DNA of 64,000 nt, taken from positions 558,001 to 622,000 of the forward strand of contig NZ_JAVRIA010000001.1 of the NCBI RefSeq assembly GCF_031846265.1, read 5' to 3'. Positions 44,834-55,400 of the stretch are shown here, one piece after another (the stretch's first letter is position 1; the number at the start of each line of letters is the position of its first letter). This DNA is from Microcosmobacter mediterraneus (GTDB lineage Bacteria > Bacteroidota > Bacteroidia > Flavobacteriales > Flavobacteriaceae). The position numbers and the translations under genes are program-made. The notes beneath the pieces are model-generated. The model was not told the origin of the DNA. It saw nothing but the letters and a program-made list of their open reading frames with translations, and did no database searches.

Positions 44834-45160
44834 CTGTTTTTGTATTTATGAGTTACTATGAAAGATGATTTTCAAAGGTCGTGCCAAAACTACTGAATGT
44901 ATTTTTTTATAATGCACTAATAGCATATTAGAGTGGTGTGTAGTCTATAACTGAAACTAATAAGAATTTACAAAGAGTGTTGCTAGCAAATTGTAATGCT
45001 AGTTTTGGGTTAAATAGTTGTATTAATTACAAAAGGCATTCTAAACCAAGAATGCCTTTTGTGTCTGTTAAAAGATTAGGTACACTATTAAAAAAAGGAC
45101 TATATAAAAGCCTATTAAAAATAATTCAAGCTTATTCTTTTTTAGATATTCAATCATCTA
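44834..45160. other. 327-bp intergenic region
   Basis: The gap separates two minus-strand genes. It holds one hairpin (45031-45060). A 64-codon plus-strand frame runs through the hairpin and into the next gene; it has no family resemblance and I take it as chance. No clear -7 box of the lipoprotein gene was seen: the best match lacks the TA. Confidence 0.6.
45031..45060 (-). terminator. hairpin, probable terminator of the ELWxxDGT-repeat gene
   Basis: A perfect 12-bp stem (45031-45042 with 45049-45060) with loop AAACCA; both arms end in AAAA/TTTT, so it can work in both directions. It lies about 100 bp past the stop codon of the 45161-46768 gene on the minus strand. Confidence 0.6.
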
Positions 45161-46768
45161 TTAAAGCTTGATTAATTTTTTAATCACTTTTCCTTGATTA
45201 GAGTGTATTACTATAAAATATACACCAGATTTTAAATCACTTGCATTATATGATGAAATAGGGTTAGGAATATCTTTAACAAATTTCCCATTAGTATCAA
45301 AAAATTCTATTAGAGTTATGTGCTGTCTGCCTTCAATTATAAAGCTATCTTCTACAGGATTTGGGATTATTGTATAATTAAATACAGTTTGTTCTAATGG
45401 AATTGATAGTGTTGGATCTAAATATCTCCATAGTTCTCTTCCATTAATGCCATCGTCTGCATGAAATAGTAGGTTATTATTTATTACTATGAGACCCTCT
45501 GGTGAGCTTGAGTTTGATGTGTTAATATTATCTACAAGCTCCGTTCCTGCTGTTGTTCCATCAGTGCTCCATAATTCTATACCATTTGTATCATCTTCAG
45601 CAGTAAAATATAAAATGCTATTGTAAATACTAAATCCTTCTGGATTACTAGAGCTTATTCCGGTATTTATATCTGCAGCCAAATTAACTCCAAAAATGCT
45701 ACCATCTGTAGACCATAACTCTCTTCCGTTTTGTCCATTATCAGCTGTAAAATAGAGTTTTCCGTTAAATGGGAAAAAATTTTCAGGAGATCCATTTGTT
45801 GCTCCAGGATTTACATCTTTGTGTAAGATAATAGATTCTGTAGTGGTCATGTAATACAATTCTGTACCATTTGTTGAGGATGTTGCAGAAAAATAAAGTC
45901 TATTCCCCCAAACTGTTAGGTTTCTTGGAATACTTCCAGATGATCCAGATAATAAATCTGCAACTAAATATGTACCAGCAGAAGTACCATCTGTAGCCCA
46001 GAGCTCTCTACCGTTTATACCATCATTAGCTGTAAAGTAAAGTTTGTTATTAAACACTACTAGATTTTGTGGTGTACTATTTGCTGTAGCTGAGGTTGTA
46101 TTAATATCTAAAACTAACTCTTCTGCATAAGAACTATTTAGTTTGTACAGTTCAATACCTTTATTCTGAACACCTATTTTATAAGACCTGAAATATAATT
46201 CGTTATTGAATACAATTAATTCTTCAGGATTGATTAATGTGGTTGTGTTGGGTACAAAATCTGTTCCTGAATTGGTTCCGTTAGTTTTTGTCAGTTGTCT
46301 GCCGTTAGTATTATCAGAAGTAAAAAACAGTTCTCCATTAAATGCAATAAAATTATCAGGATTTGAATTTAAGCTAGAACCTGCTCGTATATCTTTAACT
46401 AATACAGTACCAGAATTTGTTCCATTAGTTTTCCAGAGTTCTCTTCCTTCATTGGCTGAAGTGGCAGCAAAGAAAACCTCATTAGTCCCACCAAAATGAA
46501 AAAAATTACTGGGATTAGAGTTGCTAAACCCAGCATTTATATCTTTCAATAAAATAGTTCCAGAAGTTGTGCCATCAGAAACATATAACTCGAATCCAAA
46601 GTTTTGATCTAAACCTTCAAATAAGATCATGTTATTGAATGGTTGAAATTCACTATTAGTAGTTATTGATCCAATACCAGCAATTGGTATAATATCTTTT
46701 ACCAAGGAAGTTTGGGAATATAAGATAGTGTTTACGAATAAAAATGTAATAAGTAGTTTTTGTTTCAT
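45161..46768 (-). CDS. T9SS-secreted ELWxxDGT-repeat protein
   Basis: A 535-residue secreted protein. Signal peptide MKQKLLITFLFVNTILYSQ, then about eight repeats of roughly 48 residues. Each has the pattern ELWxTDGTxxGTxLVKDIN followed by a strand such as NGKLYFTADNGxNGR; for example ELWKTNGTNSGTVLVKD, ELWATDGTSAGTYLVAD and ELWSTDGTTAGTELVDN. They likely fold as a beta propeller. The end (FNYTIIPNPVEDSFIIEG ... GVYFIVIHSNQGKVIKKLIKL) is a T9SS type A sorting domain. Repeats of this type occur in surface proteins of flavobacteria and myxobacteria; function unknown. Confidence 0.88.
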   Translation of the reverse strand: MKQKLLITFLFVNTILYSQTSLVKDIIPIAGIGSITTNSEFQPFNNMILFEGLDQNFGFELYVSDGTTSGTILLKDINAGFSNSNPSNFFHFGGTNEVFFAATSANEGRELWKTNGTNSGTVLVKDIRAGSSLNSNPDNFIAFNGELFFTSDNTNGRQLTKTNGTNSGTDFVPNTTTLINPEELIVFNNELYFRSYKIGVQNKGIELYKLNSSYAEELVLDINTTSATANSTPQNLVVFNNKLYFTANDGINGRELWATDGTSAGTYLVADLLSGSSGSIPRNLTVWGNRLYFSATSSTNGTELYYMTTTESIILHKDVNPGATNGSPENFFPFNGKLYFTADNGQNGRELWSTDGSIFGVNLAADINTGISSSNPEGFSIYNSILYFTAEDDTNGIELWSTDGTTAGTELVDNINTSNSSSPEGLIVINNNLLFHADDGINGRELWRYLDPTLSIPLEQTVFNYTIIPNPVEDSFIIEGRQHITLIEFFDTNGKFVKDIPNPISSYNASDLKSGVYFIVIHSNQGKVIKKLIKL

Positions 46769-46964
46769 GGTTATTTATTTTTGATTTGGATTTAAATCTC
46801 TTATTTAATCATACAATCCCTATTGATTTAATGAAAACTGGTATCAACTATTTATTTTGACTAAATTTTTAGTTTTTTGAGACTTGTATAGGTAAACTTA
46901 ATTGAAGGTTAGTTTTTCTTGATAACTGGTATTATTTATTGATTAAATGGAATTTAAATCTTAA

Positions 46965-49883
46965 GTGATATCTGATTATTACACTATATTTAAGCAAGTT
47001 TTTGTTTTGATACGTTTAGTTTTACTCTTTGTTTTAGTTTTTGAAAGTTTCCTTTTTTCTCAGAACCCTTATCATGTAAAATATGATATAGGAGATGGTC
47101 TACCGACTTCTAATGTCTATTGTGTATTTGAAGATAGTAAAGGTTATATCTGGTTTGGAACTGATGTTGGTGTGCTAAAGTTTGATGGTTATAGTTTTAA
47201 ACATTACACTACAGATGATGGCCTTTCTGACAATGAAGTTTTTAGGCTTTATGAAGACTCTCTCAATCGTATTTGGTTTATAACGCTTAACGGAAAGTTA
47301 TCATTCTTTAAGAATGATAACTTTTATAATTCCGAAAATAAAGAAATCTTAAACGAGGCATTACTTTTCGGAATGATTACCGATATTTTTGAATACAAGA
47401 ATTCTATTAAAGTATTGTATAGAAATGGACGTATTTTATCTTTTAATATTGAACTAGATACTTTTAAAACCCAATTCTTAAAATCTTCAGTTTATGGATA
47501 CTGGATTGATAGTACTAGTATTTATTATCTGACTTTGGAAAGTATTTTAAGCGAGTCAAAGGCTTTGATTCATTCCATTAAAGATGCGCGTAATTCTTCT
47601 CAAGGGTATAGAACTGTAGAGCATCTTGGAGAGTTTATTTTTAGTAGTAAAGGAACGTTATTTTCCTTTGATAAAACAGGTGTTAAAGAATACCTTTCTT
47701 TAGATGGCGAAGATATCATACACTTATCATCAATTAATGATACTCTCTACATAGGTACCAGGTCAGGTTTGTATGTAAAAGAAGCAAATAAAGATTTGGA
47801 GAGTTATTTTAAGGATAACTCAATAGCTTACATCATTAAAGATTCTCAGAATAATTTTTGGGTTTCAACTTTATATAGTGGAATTATATTTATTCCTAGT
47901 TTTGATATAAAGCTTAATAATTTTTCAAAGGAAGAAATCAAAATAAATAGCCTAGAAAAGGGTGAAGATCAAAATCTATGGTTAGGCTCAGATAGTGGAC
48001 TCATTAGACTTAACACTAATCATAAGAACTCATCAAATGTTTTTTCAACTATTTCATACAATAAGATTAATAAAGTTAGGAGTTTTAAAGACAAGATTTA
48101 TGCAGTAGGTGACAGCAAAACTCTTATTGTTAACGCCTCTTTAACTAAAGAATTTAGTTTTGGTGCTAATGATTTCTATTATGATGATAAAGAATATTTT
48201 GTATCCTCTTCATCAGTTTTAAAGTTTAAAGAAGCTGAACTTGTTACATTTCCTGAAATAAGAAATACTAATAGTATTAGTTCTAAAAATTTGAGTAAGT
48301 ATACAATTCTAAAAAAAAGAACTAATGTTATATCTAAATACAAAAACAATAAAATATTATTAGGTACTAGCTATGGGTTATATAGTTTTTATAAAGACTC
48401 AATCTCTCAAATAGGAAAAAATTTTATAGAGCTAAACTCTTCCATATTAGATATTCATTACGTTTCAGATAAGGATATTGTTGTTGTTGCAACAAATTCT
48501 CAAGGTATAACAATTCTAGAAAACAATACTGTCAAATATCAATTCTCAAAGAAAGATGGACTATTAAGTAATGCTTGTTTTAGTATTGAACCTTACTCTA
48601 ATGGATATTTGATTGGCTCTAATAAAGGTCTTGATTATATAGAGTTTGATGACAGTACAAAAAGTATTACTAATTTGAATTATCATTATGCTCTTAAAAC
48701 TGACAGAGTAAACGACATAGAAGTAATAGATTCTACAATATATCTTGCTACTAACAAAGGGTTAATTTCCTTTAAAAAGGATATAGTATCTAGAGTGGCA
48801 AACAAGCCTATCTTAGATATTAATACTATCTTAATTAATGGAAATAAAGAACAAGACTTAACTAATTTAAAACCTTTTCAGAATAATTTGAGTATAAGAT
48901 TTACCGGTATTTCGTTTTCAGATTATGGTGAGTTAAAATATCAATATAGAATTAATGACAAGTCCTGGAATTTTATTGAAACACGTTATTTAGAAATTAA
49001 GAATTTATCATCAGGGAAACATAAAATATGCCTAAGAGTTAAGGGGAATGAAAATATTTGGAGTGATGAAAAAGTAGTAGTATTAAAAATTAGTAAACCT
49101 TTCTGGGAGTCAATTGTTTTTCTTGTAATGGTTTCAATAGTGTCGATATTACTCATTTATTACTTTATTAGTAAGCGTATAAGATCAATGCAAAATCGTT
49201 TCACTATAGAACATAGTTTATTAAAAGAGCAGCAAGAAAAAATACTTTTAGAAAAACAAATAGCTCAAATAGAGCAAAAGTCTCTGAGGATGCAGATGAA
49301 TCCTCATTTCATTTTTAACGCTTTAAATACTATAAAAGGATATTATTCTCAAGGTAACATAAATGAAGCAAATAAATACATATCTAAATTTTCTAGACTT
49401 TTACGACTTATTTTAGAAAGTAATACAGCTCTAATTCCCTTAGAGCAAGAGGTAGAAATGTTAGAGCTATATATTAAGCTTATTAGTTTGCGTTATGATA
49501 GTGTTTTTAGTTACAGAATTACAATATGTGATTCTTTAAAAGAAGAGGATTATGGTATACCACCATTGCTTTTACAGCCTATAGTTGAAAATGCCATCAT
49601 TCATGGATTAGCTCCAAATCCTAATAATAAAGGCGTTTTAGATATTTCTTTTAAAACTAAAAATGATAAACTAATATGTGTAGTGCAAGATAATGGGATT
49701 GGAATTTGTGAGTCAAAAAAACGACAAAAAGTAGCACATAAATCTAAAGCCTTAACTATTACAAAAGAGCGTGTAACATTATTAAATGAATCTTTTTCAC
49801 AAGATAATTTTGAGATATGTCAACTAAAAAAAACCAGTGGTACTTTAGTTACAATTAAAATACCATTACTAAAACTTTGGTAA
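46965..49883 (+). CDS. beta-propeller sensor histidine kinase (LytS/YehU-type)
   Basis: A 972-residue sensor kinase. A signal anchor (about residues 13-34) is followed by two-component regulator propeller repeats (SKGYIWFGTDVGVLKFDGYSF, SLNRIWFITLNGKLSFF) that run to about residue 620, and a Y_Y_Y-like domain before the membrane helix near 715-735 (FWESIVFLVMVSIVSILLIYYF). The cytoplasmic part has a coiled coil and a His_kinase domain with His781 in QMNPHFIFNALN and the ATPase motif PPLLLQPIVENAIIHGL. Only GTG (46965) or a TTG further in can start the frame; no ATG is available. The LytTR regulator follows 1 bp later. Confidence 0.9.
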   Translation: MISDYYTIFKQVFVLIRLVLLFVLVFESFLFSQNPYHVKYDIGDGLPTSNVYCVFEDSKGYIWFGTDVGVLKFDGYSFKHYTTDDGLSDNEVFRLYEDSLNRIWFITLNGKLSFFKNDNFYNSENKEILNEALLFGMITDIFEYKNSIKVLYRNGRILSFNIELDTFKTQFLKSSVYGYWIDSTSIYYLTLESILSESKALIHSIKDARNSSQGYRTVEHLGEFIFSSKGTLFSFDKTGVKEYLSLDGEDIIHLSSINDTLYIGTRSGLYVKEANKDLESYFKDNSIAYIIKDSQNNFWVSTLYSGIIFIPSFDIKLNNFSKEEIKINSLEKGEDQNLWLGSDSGLIRLNTNHKNSSNVFSTISYNKINKVRSFKDKIYAVGDSKTLIVNASLTKEFSFGANDFYYDDKEYFVSSSSVLKFKEAELVTFPEIRNTNSISSKNLSKYTILKKRTNVISKYKNNKILLGTSYGLYSFYKDSISQIGKNFIELNSSILDIHYVSDKDIVVVATNSQGITILENNTVKYQFSKKDGLLSNACFSIEPYSNGYLIGSNKGLDYIEFDDSTKSITNLNYHYALKTDRVNDIEVIDSTIYLATNKGLISFKKDIVSRVANKPILDINTILINGNKEQDLTNLKPFQNNLSIRFTGISFSDYGELKYQYRINDKSWNFIETRYLEIKNLSSGKHKICLRVKGNENIWSDEKVVVLKISKPFWESIVFLVMVSIVSILLIYYFISKRIRSMQNRFTIEHSLLKEQQEKILLEKQIAQIEQKSLRMQMNPHFIFNALNTIKGYYSQGNINEANKYISKFSRLLRLILESNTALIPLEQEVEMLELYIKLISLRYDSVFSYRITICDSLKEEDYGIPPLLLQPIVENAIIHGLAPNPNNKGVLDISFKTKNDKLICVVQDNGIGICESKKRQKVAHKSKALTITKERVTLLNESFSQDNFEICQLKKTSGTLVTIKIPLLKLW

Positions 49884-49884
49884 A

Positions 49885-50631
49885 ATGAGAGTAGTAATAA
49901 TAGAGGACGAAATCCAAGCCGTAAGGGCTTTAGAATATGAAATTAAAACATATTGTAAGGCTATAGAAATTTGTGGTAATGCAGATACAATAGAAAGTGC
50001 TATTAATCTAATAACAAAAGAGGAACCAGAGCTTATATTTCTAGACGTACAATTAAAAGATGGTAATGGTTTTGAAATATTACAAAAAATAGAACATCAA
50101 AATTTTAAAGTAATATTCACAACAGCCTACAGTGAGTATGCATTAAATGCCATTAAGATGAGTGCATTAGATTATCTATTAAAGCCTGTTGACACTGAAG
50201 AGTTACTATTAGCAATTGAAAAAGCCAAAAAAGAATTATTAAGTGAAAATAAGATAAAATTAGAAAATTTTATAAAAAATCAAACCCAGAACCCTCTACG
50301 CAATAAAATTGCTATTAAAACATCTAAAGGAATTCATATTTATAAACTAGATTCTATAATTAGAATACAATCAGAAGGTAATTATTCAGCATTATATTTT
50401 GATAATGGTAAAAAAGAGATTGTAGCAAAAGTTTTAAAAGATTTCGAGCAATTTTTGGTTAATTTTGGTTTTGTAAGAATCCACCATTCACATATAATTA
50501 ATTTGGCACATTTAAAAAGTTATGTTAGTAAAGATGGAGGTTATGTTATATTAAACAATAAATCTACATTGCCAGTTTCAAAACGAAAAAAGACAACTCT
50601 GTTAAGCCTTTTGAATGGACTAAATAACTAG
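49885..50631 (+). CDS. LytTR-family response regulator
   Basis: A 248-residue regulator: receiver domain (IIEDE, phosphorylated Asp54 in LIFLDVQLKDGNG, TAYSEYALNAI, KPVD) and a LytTR DNA-binding domain (about residues 140-245, IAIKTSKGIHIYKLDSIIRIQSEGNYSALYFDNGKKEIVAKVLKDFEQ). It is the partner of the propeller kinase just upstream. Its targets are unknown; the nearby genes 50687-57755 are candidates by position only. Confidence 0.92.
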   Translation: MRVVIIEDEIQAVRALEYEIKTYCKAIEICGNADTIESAINLITKEEPELIFLDVQLKDGNGFEILQKIEHQNFKVIFTTAYSEYALNAIKMSALDYLLKPVDTEELLLAIEKAKKELLSENKIKLENFIKNQTQNPLRNKIAIKTSKGIHIYKLDSIIRIQSEGNYSALYFDNGKKEIVAKVLKDFEQFLVNFGFVRIHHSHIINLAHLKSYVSKDGGYVILNNKSTLPVSKRKKTTLLSLLNGLNN

Positions 50632-50686
50632 AATATAAGATTAATAATTAATATTATTTATTTGACTTTTTATCAAATAATCAATT

Positions 50687-52372
50687 ATGTTTCCTAATAA
50701 AAACGCATTATTTCATCCTTTAAAGGTTACAACTGAGATGGTTTTACCAGAACAGTTTACATTTCCGTTTTATTATGAACCACATGAGCTATCCATTAAT
50801 GCTGCAAGACAAGTACAGGCCTACTTAGAAAGTCAAACAGACTTTAATCATAATTTTGGTTTAAATGCCAACGAAGAAGGCTTACCAATAGGAAAAATGT
50901 TTGGTGTTATGATTGTTCAAGATGAAACTGGTACTATTGGTTATTTAGCCGCTTTCTCGGGAAAATTAGCAGAACGTAATGATATTTCTGGATTCGTTCC
51001 ACCATTATATAATAATCTAGATAAAGAAGGATTTTATAAAAAAGGCGAAGCACATTTAAATAAATTAAACAGCGATATTGAAGCACTAGAGTCTAATCCT
51101 GAAATAGAATTTTTAAAATCTCAATTGGAATCTGCTAAATCTCAATTTGATAATAATTTAAAGGCATTTAAGATTAAGATAAAAGAGGAAAAGGCTATAA
51201 GAAAACAAAAACGTGAAGAGGCAAAGCAAACCTTAACATTACCTGAATTTGAAGCGTTAAATAAAGATCTTAGCCAACAAAGTATTTATTATCATTTTAG
51301 ATTGCGAGATTTAAAACGAGAAGGTGAGGAGCACATAAAACAAGCTGAAGTTAGTTTGGATAAATTACTACAACCCATTAAAGCTTTAAAAGAGGAACGT
51401 AAAACCTTATCAAATACTCTACAAAAGCAATTACATCAGCAATATCGATTTCTTAATGCAAACGGTGAAACAAAAGATTTATTAGATGTTTTTGAAAATA
51501 CTAAACTTCCTCAACCACCAGCAGGATCAGGTGAGTGTGCTGCACCAAAATTGTTTCAGTATGCTTATAAAAATAGTTTAAAACCTATAGCTATGGCTGA
51601 ATTTTGGTGGGGAATTTCGCCAAAATCTCAAGTACGAAAGCATAAGCAGTTTTACCCATCATGTCGTGGAAAATGTGAGCCTATTTTAGGCCATATGATG
51701 ACAGGATTAAACGTGGAAGAGAATCCGATTACTAAAGTCATAAATTTTGATCAGCAGTTAGATATTATTTATGAAGATGATTATCTATTATTGGTTAATA
51801 AGCCACACGAGTTTTTATCTGTTCCTGGAATACATATCGAAGATTCAGTGTTGACTAGGATGAAAGCCTATTTACCCAATGCAACAGGTCCTTTATTGTT
51901 ACATCGATTAGATATGTCTACTTCTGGATTATTATTGGTAGCAAAAAATGCAAGAACACATAAAAAGCTACAGAAGCAGTTTATAGATAGAACGGTAAAA
52001 AAGCGTTATATCGCTATTTTAGATGGAGAAATTAATAGAGATCAAGGAATAATCGATTTACCTTTACGTGTAGACCTAGATCATAGACCACAGCAACTCG
52101 TGTGTTATGATCATGGTAAACCAGCAACAACAAAGTTTAAGGTAATTTCTATTAATAACAACAAAACCAGAATTCATTTTTATCCCGTTACTGGTCGTAC
52201 GCACCAATTACGTGTACATGCAGCGCATACTAATGGTTTAAAAACGCCTATATTTGGAGACGATTTGTATGGCACTAAAGCAGACCGATTATATTTGCAT
52301 GCAGAATCACTTACGTTTATGCATCCTGTAACAAAAAAAATGGTGACGTTTACTGCAGATGTTTCTTTTTAG
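50687..52372 (+). CDS. RluA-family 23S rRNA/tRNA pseudouridine synthase, long form
   Basis: A 561-residue protein. The catalytic domain occupies about the last 220 residues: ILYEDDYLLLVNKPHEFLSVPG-type start, catalytic Asp in LLLHRLDMSTSGLLLVAKN, and the C-terminal FYPVTGRTHQLRVHAAH. The N-terminal 330 residues are an extension with a long coiled coil (about 110-270) and SGECAAPKLFQYAYKNSLKPIAMAEFWWG plus a YPSCRGKCEPILGHM segment, whose two cysteines may bind a metal. This long RluA subtype is found in gamma-proteobacteria and Bacteroidota. The RNA target is not known. Confidence 0.9.
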   Translation: MFPNKNALFHPLKVTTEMVLPEQFTFPFYYEPHELSINAARQVQAYLESQTDFNHNFGLNANEEGLPIGKMFGVMIVQDETGTIGYLAAFSGKLAERNDISGFVPPLYNNLDKEGFYKKGEAHLNKLNSDIEALESNPEIEFLKSQLESAKSQFDNNLKAFKIKIKEEKAIRKQKREEAKQTLTLPEFEALNKDLSQQSIYYHFRLRDLKREGEEHIKQAEVSLDKLLQPIKALKEERKTLSNTLQKQLHQQYRFLNANGETKDLLDVFENTKLPQPPAGSGECAAPKLFQYAYKNSLKPIAMAEFWWGISPKSQVRKHKQFYPSCRGKCEPILGHMMTGLNVEENPITKVINFDQQLDIIYEDDYLLLVNKPHEFLSVPGIHIEDSVLTRMKAYLPNATGPLLLHRLDMSTSGLLLVAKNARTHKKLQKQFIDRTVKKRYIAILDGEINRDQGIIDLPLRVDLDHRPQQLVCYDHGKPATTKFKVISINNNKTRIHFYPVTGRTHQLRVHAAHTNGLKTPIFGDDLYGTKADRLYLHAESLTFMHPVTKKMVTFTADVSF

Positions 52373-52438
52373 GTAGATAAATTATATCTGTTTTTTCATT
52401 ACATTTATGTGATAATCTTCTTACATACTAAAAAACTA

Positions 52439-55400
52439 ATGAGAAAACTAATACTATTAATTTTTTGTGTATTTTCTATTCATCTATTCGGACAAGAAAT
52501 AACTGATGTTGAATCATGGGAAAAGATATTTAAGAAAGGTGTCCAAATGACTGACGCAAGAAATTTTTCTGCTGCTCTGCCTTTTACAAAATTAGCTTAT
52601 GATAGTGCAAATAATTACTTTGATGAGGTTGATGAAAACTATCTTGAGAGCCTTCATTATTATGGTATATGTTTGTATATGAGTGGTGATATTAAAAGTG
52701 CTGAGCCACTGATGGAATTGGATTTAAAACTCACAGAAAAGCATAAAGGTAAAGACCATAATGATTATGGAGAACGCTTAAATAATATTGGATTACTATA
52801 CCAAAATACTGGCAAGTATAAAGAAGCAGAATTTGTTCTGACTGAAGCCTTAAAGAATAGAGAAACGATTCATGGAAAACAACATGAAGAATATTCAACT
52901 ACTTTAAGCAATTTAGGTTCTTTATATGTAAAAATGAGACAATATGAAAAGGCTTTAACTATGCTTAAAGAAGCTTTAGCAATTGTAGAAAATCGCTTAG
53001 GTAAAAGTGATTATAACTATATTATTCAATCTGGTAATGTTGCAGTTACTTTTCAACAAATGGGAAAATATAATGAGGCTTTACCTCTTTTTTTAAACTG
53101 TAGAGATTTTGTAAATGAACGTTCAGGTAAGAAGAATATTAATTTTATTGTATATACCATAAATATTGGCCTAATGCATTATTTTCTTAATGATTATAAA
53201 TCATCAATTAAGGAATGTAATTTGGCATTAGAAATAATTGCTGAGCTTGGAGGTAAAAAAAACTATTATTATGGTTTGGCTTCCTCAAATTTAGCAATGA
53301 ATTATTCTGCTCTTCAAGATTATGAAAGAGCTATAGAGTTATATTTAGAGAGTAAGCTTATCTTGGAAAAATCATCGAAGAAATCGGTGGATTATGGAAT
53401 TCTTTTAGCCAATATTGGTCAAACATATTTACAATCTGGAGACTATCAAAATGCTTTAAAGTATATGGAATTATCTTTAAAACATTTTGAGGAAAACATT
53501 GGTGTAGATAATGATGCTTACGGAACATTATTAGCTAATTTAACCATAATTTATGGTTACTTTGGTGATTATGATACTGCTTTAAAAACAGGTAAAAATG
53601 CAGTTAAACTTATTGAGGAGAACATAGGTAAAAACAATGATCAGTATTGTAAAGCTATTAATAATCTAGGTCAAATTTATGCTGAGCTTGATGATTATGA
53701 TAAAGCCATAGATTTAGCAAACGATGCTTATGAAATATATGATAGCCTTTTTGAAGATGATAACCATGTAAAAGGAAAGTACCTTCAAAACATAGCTTTT
53801 TTGCATAATTACAAAGGCGATACAAATACAGCTATAGAAGTTATTCAAAATGCTATAGGGTTTTATAATAATTCTTCAGAAGAAGGTAAAATTGATCATG
53901 CAATTGCGCTAAACAATTTAGCTTCTTTTTATTCTTCAATTAATGATATTGATAAAAGTTTAGAAACGTTTAATGATGCTTTAGAATTAATTTCAGATTT
54001 TGCTAATCCCAAAAGCATAATCTATAAAGATTTGCAAACAAATTATGGTCTTACTTTATTAAAGAACAATGATTTTGAAGAAGCAATAAAATTTATTGCA
54101 ACCGCAAACAACAATAATATTTCTATTTTGGAGAATATTTTTAAGTTCCGAAGTGAAATAGAAAAAAAGAAGTATTTAAAAACACTTGCTGCTGATTTTG
54201 ATAATATTTCTTCAGCATATATTAGACATGATTCTAAAAAAGTAAAACCTCTTATCGGTATATCTCTCAATAACGAACTTTTATTAAAAGGTGTATTGCT
54301 AAATGCATCTAAGAATACATTATCACAATTATTAGCTTTAGAAGATTCTTTAATTGATAAAAAGATCTTTGATTATAGAGCGGTTAAGGCCGAGATAAGT
54401 AAACAATATAGCCTGTCACCTATTGATAGATATAAAAGTATTGATAGTTTATATCAAGTTAAAGAAATACAAGAGTCAGATTTGGTTCAACTCTATTCAG
54501 ATAAATTTAATGACAAAATTAGTTTCGGTAAAGATTGGAAATCAATTAGAGATAAATTAAATAGACGAGAAGTTGCGGTTGAGTTTTCTCACTTTAAATA
54601 TAGATATGGTAATGTCCTAACAGATTCTGTGCTCTATGCAGCATATATTATAAAGCCAAATACAAAAGAACCAATATTAGTCTCGCTTTTTGAAGAAGAA
54701 GAATTAGAACGATTAATTAATAAGTCAAATAAGACTGATTTATATATTAAAAATAATTTGTACAATTTAATTTGGGAACCTCTGGAAAGACATATAAAAA
54801 AATCAGACATTGTATATTATTCACCTTCCGGAATATTAAATCAAATTCAATTTTCAGCTATTTCTAATGGTAAAAAATCTTTAAGTGAATTATATAATCT
54901 TGTTCAGGTTTCTAGTTGCTCAAAAATAGTTAAGGGTTTGTCTATGATAGAAGCAAATGATGCTATGTTTTTTGGAGGAATAAACTATGATCCTTATGAT
55001 TATGAAGAAACACAGAGCGAAGAAGTAATTACAGATCCTTTTAATTTAAAGGTTTCAGATTCATTATTTTCTAGCCTTAGAGGCACAAAAACTAGAGGGG
55101 AAAACTGGGATTATTTACCTGCTACTTTAAAAGAAATACAAAATTTACAAGAGCTTTTAACAGAGGATGGAAAAACCTCAAAGGTCTTTACGCAATATGA
55201 TGCTTCCGAGAAAAATTTTAAATTATTGTCTGGTAAAAGCCCTAAAATATTGCATATAGCTACACATGGATTTTTTTATGAAAATTTGGAAAATAGAACA
55301 AATAATGAATTCTCGTTCGATTTAAATACTGAAGATCAATATAGGTTATATAAAGACCCACTTTTACGATCTGGATTAATTCTATCTGGAGCCAATAAAG

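Noticed and set aside
44977..45171. 64-codon plus-strand frame in the 327-bp gap
   Set aside because: It runs through the terminator hairpin at 45031-45060 and into the opposite gene; no family resemblance.
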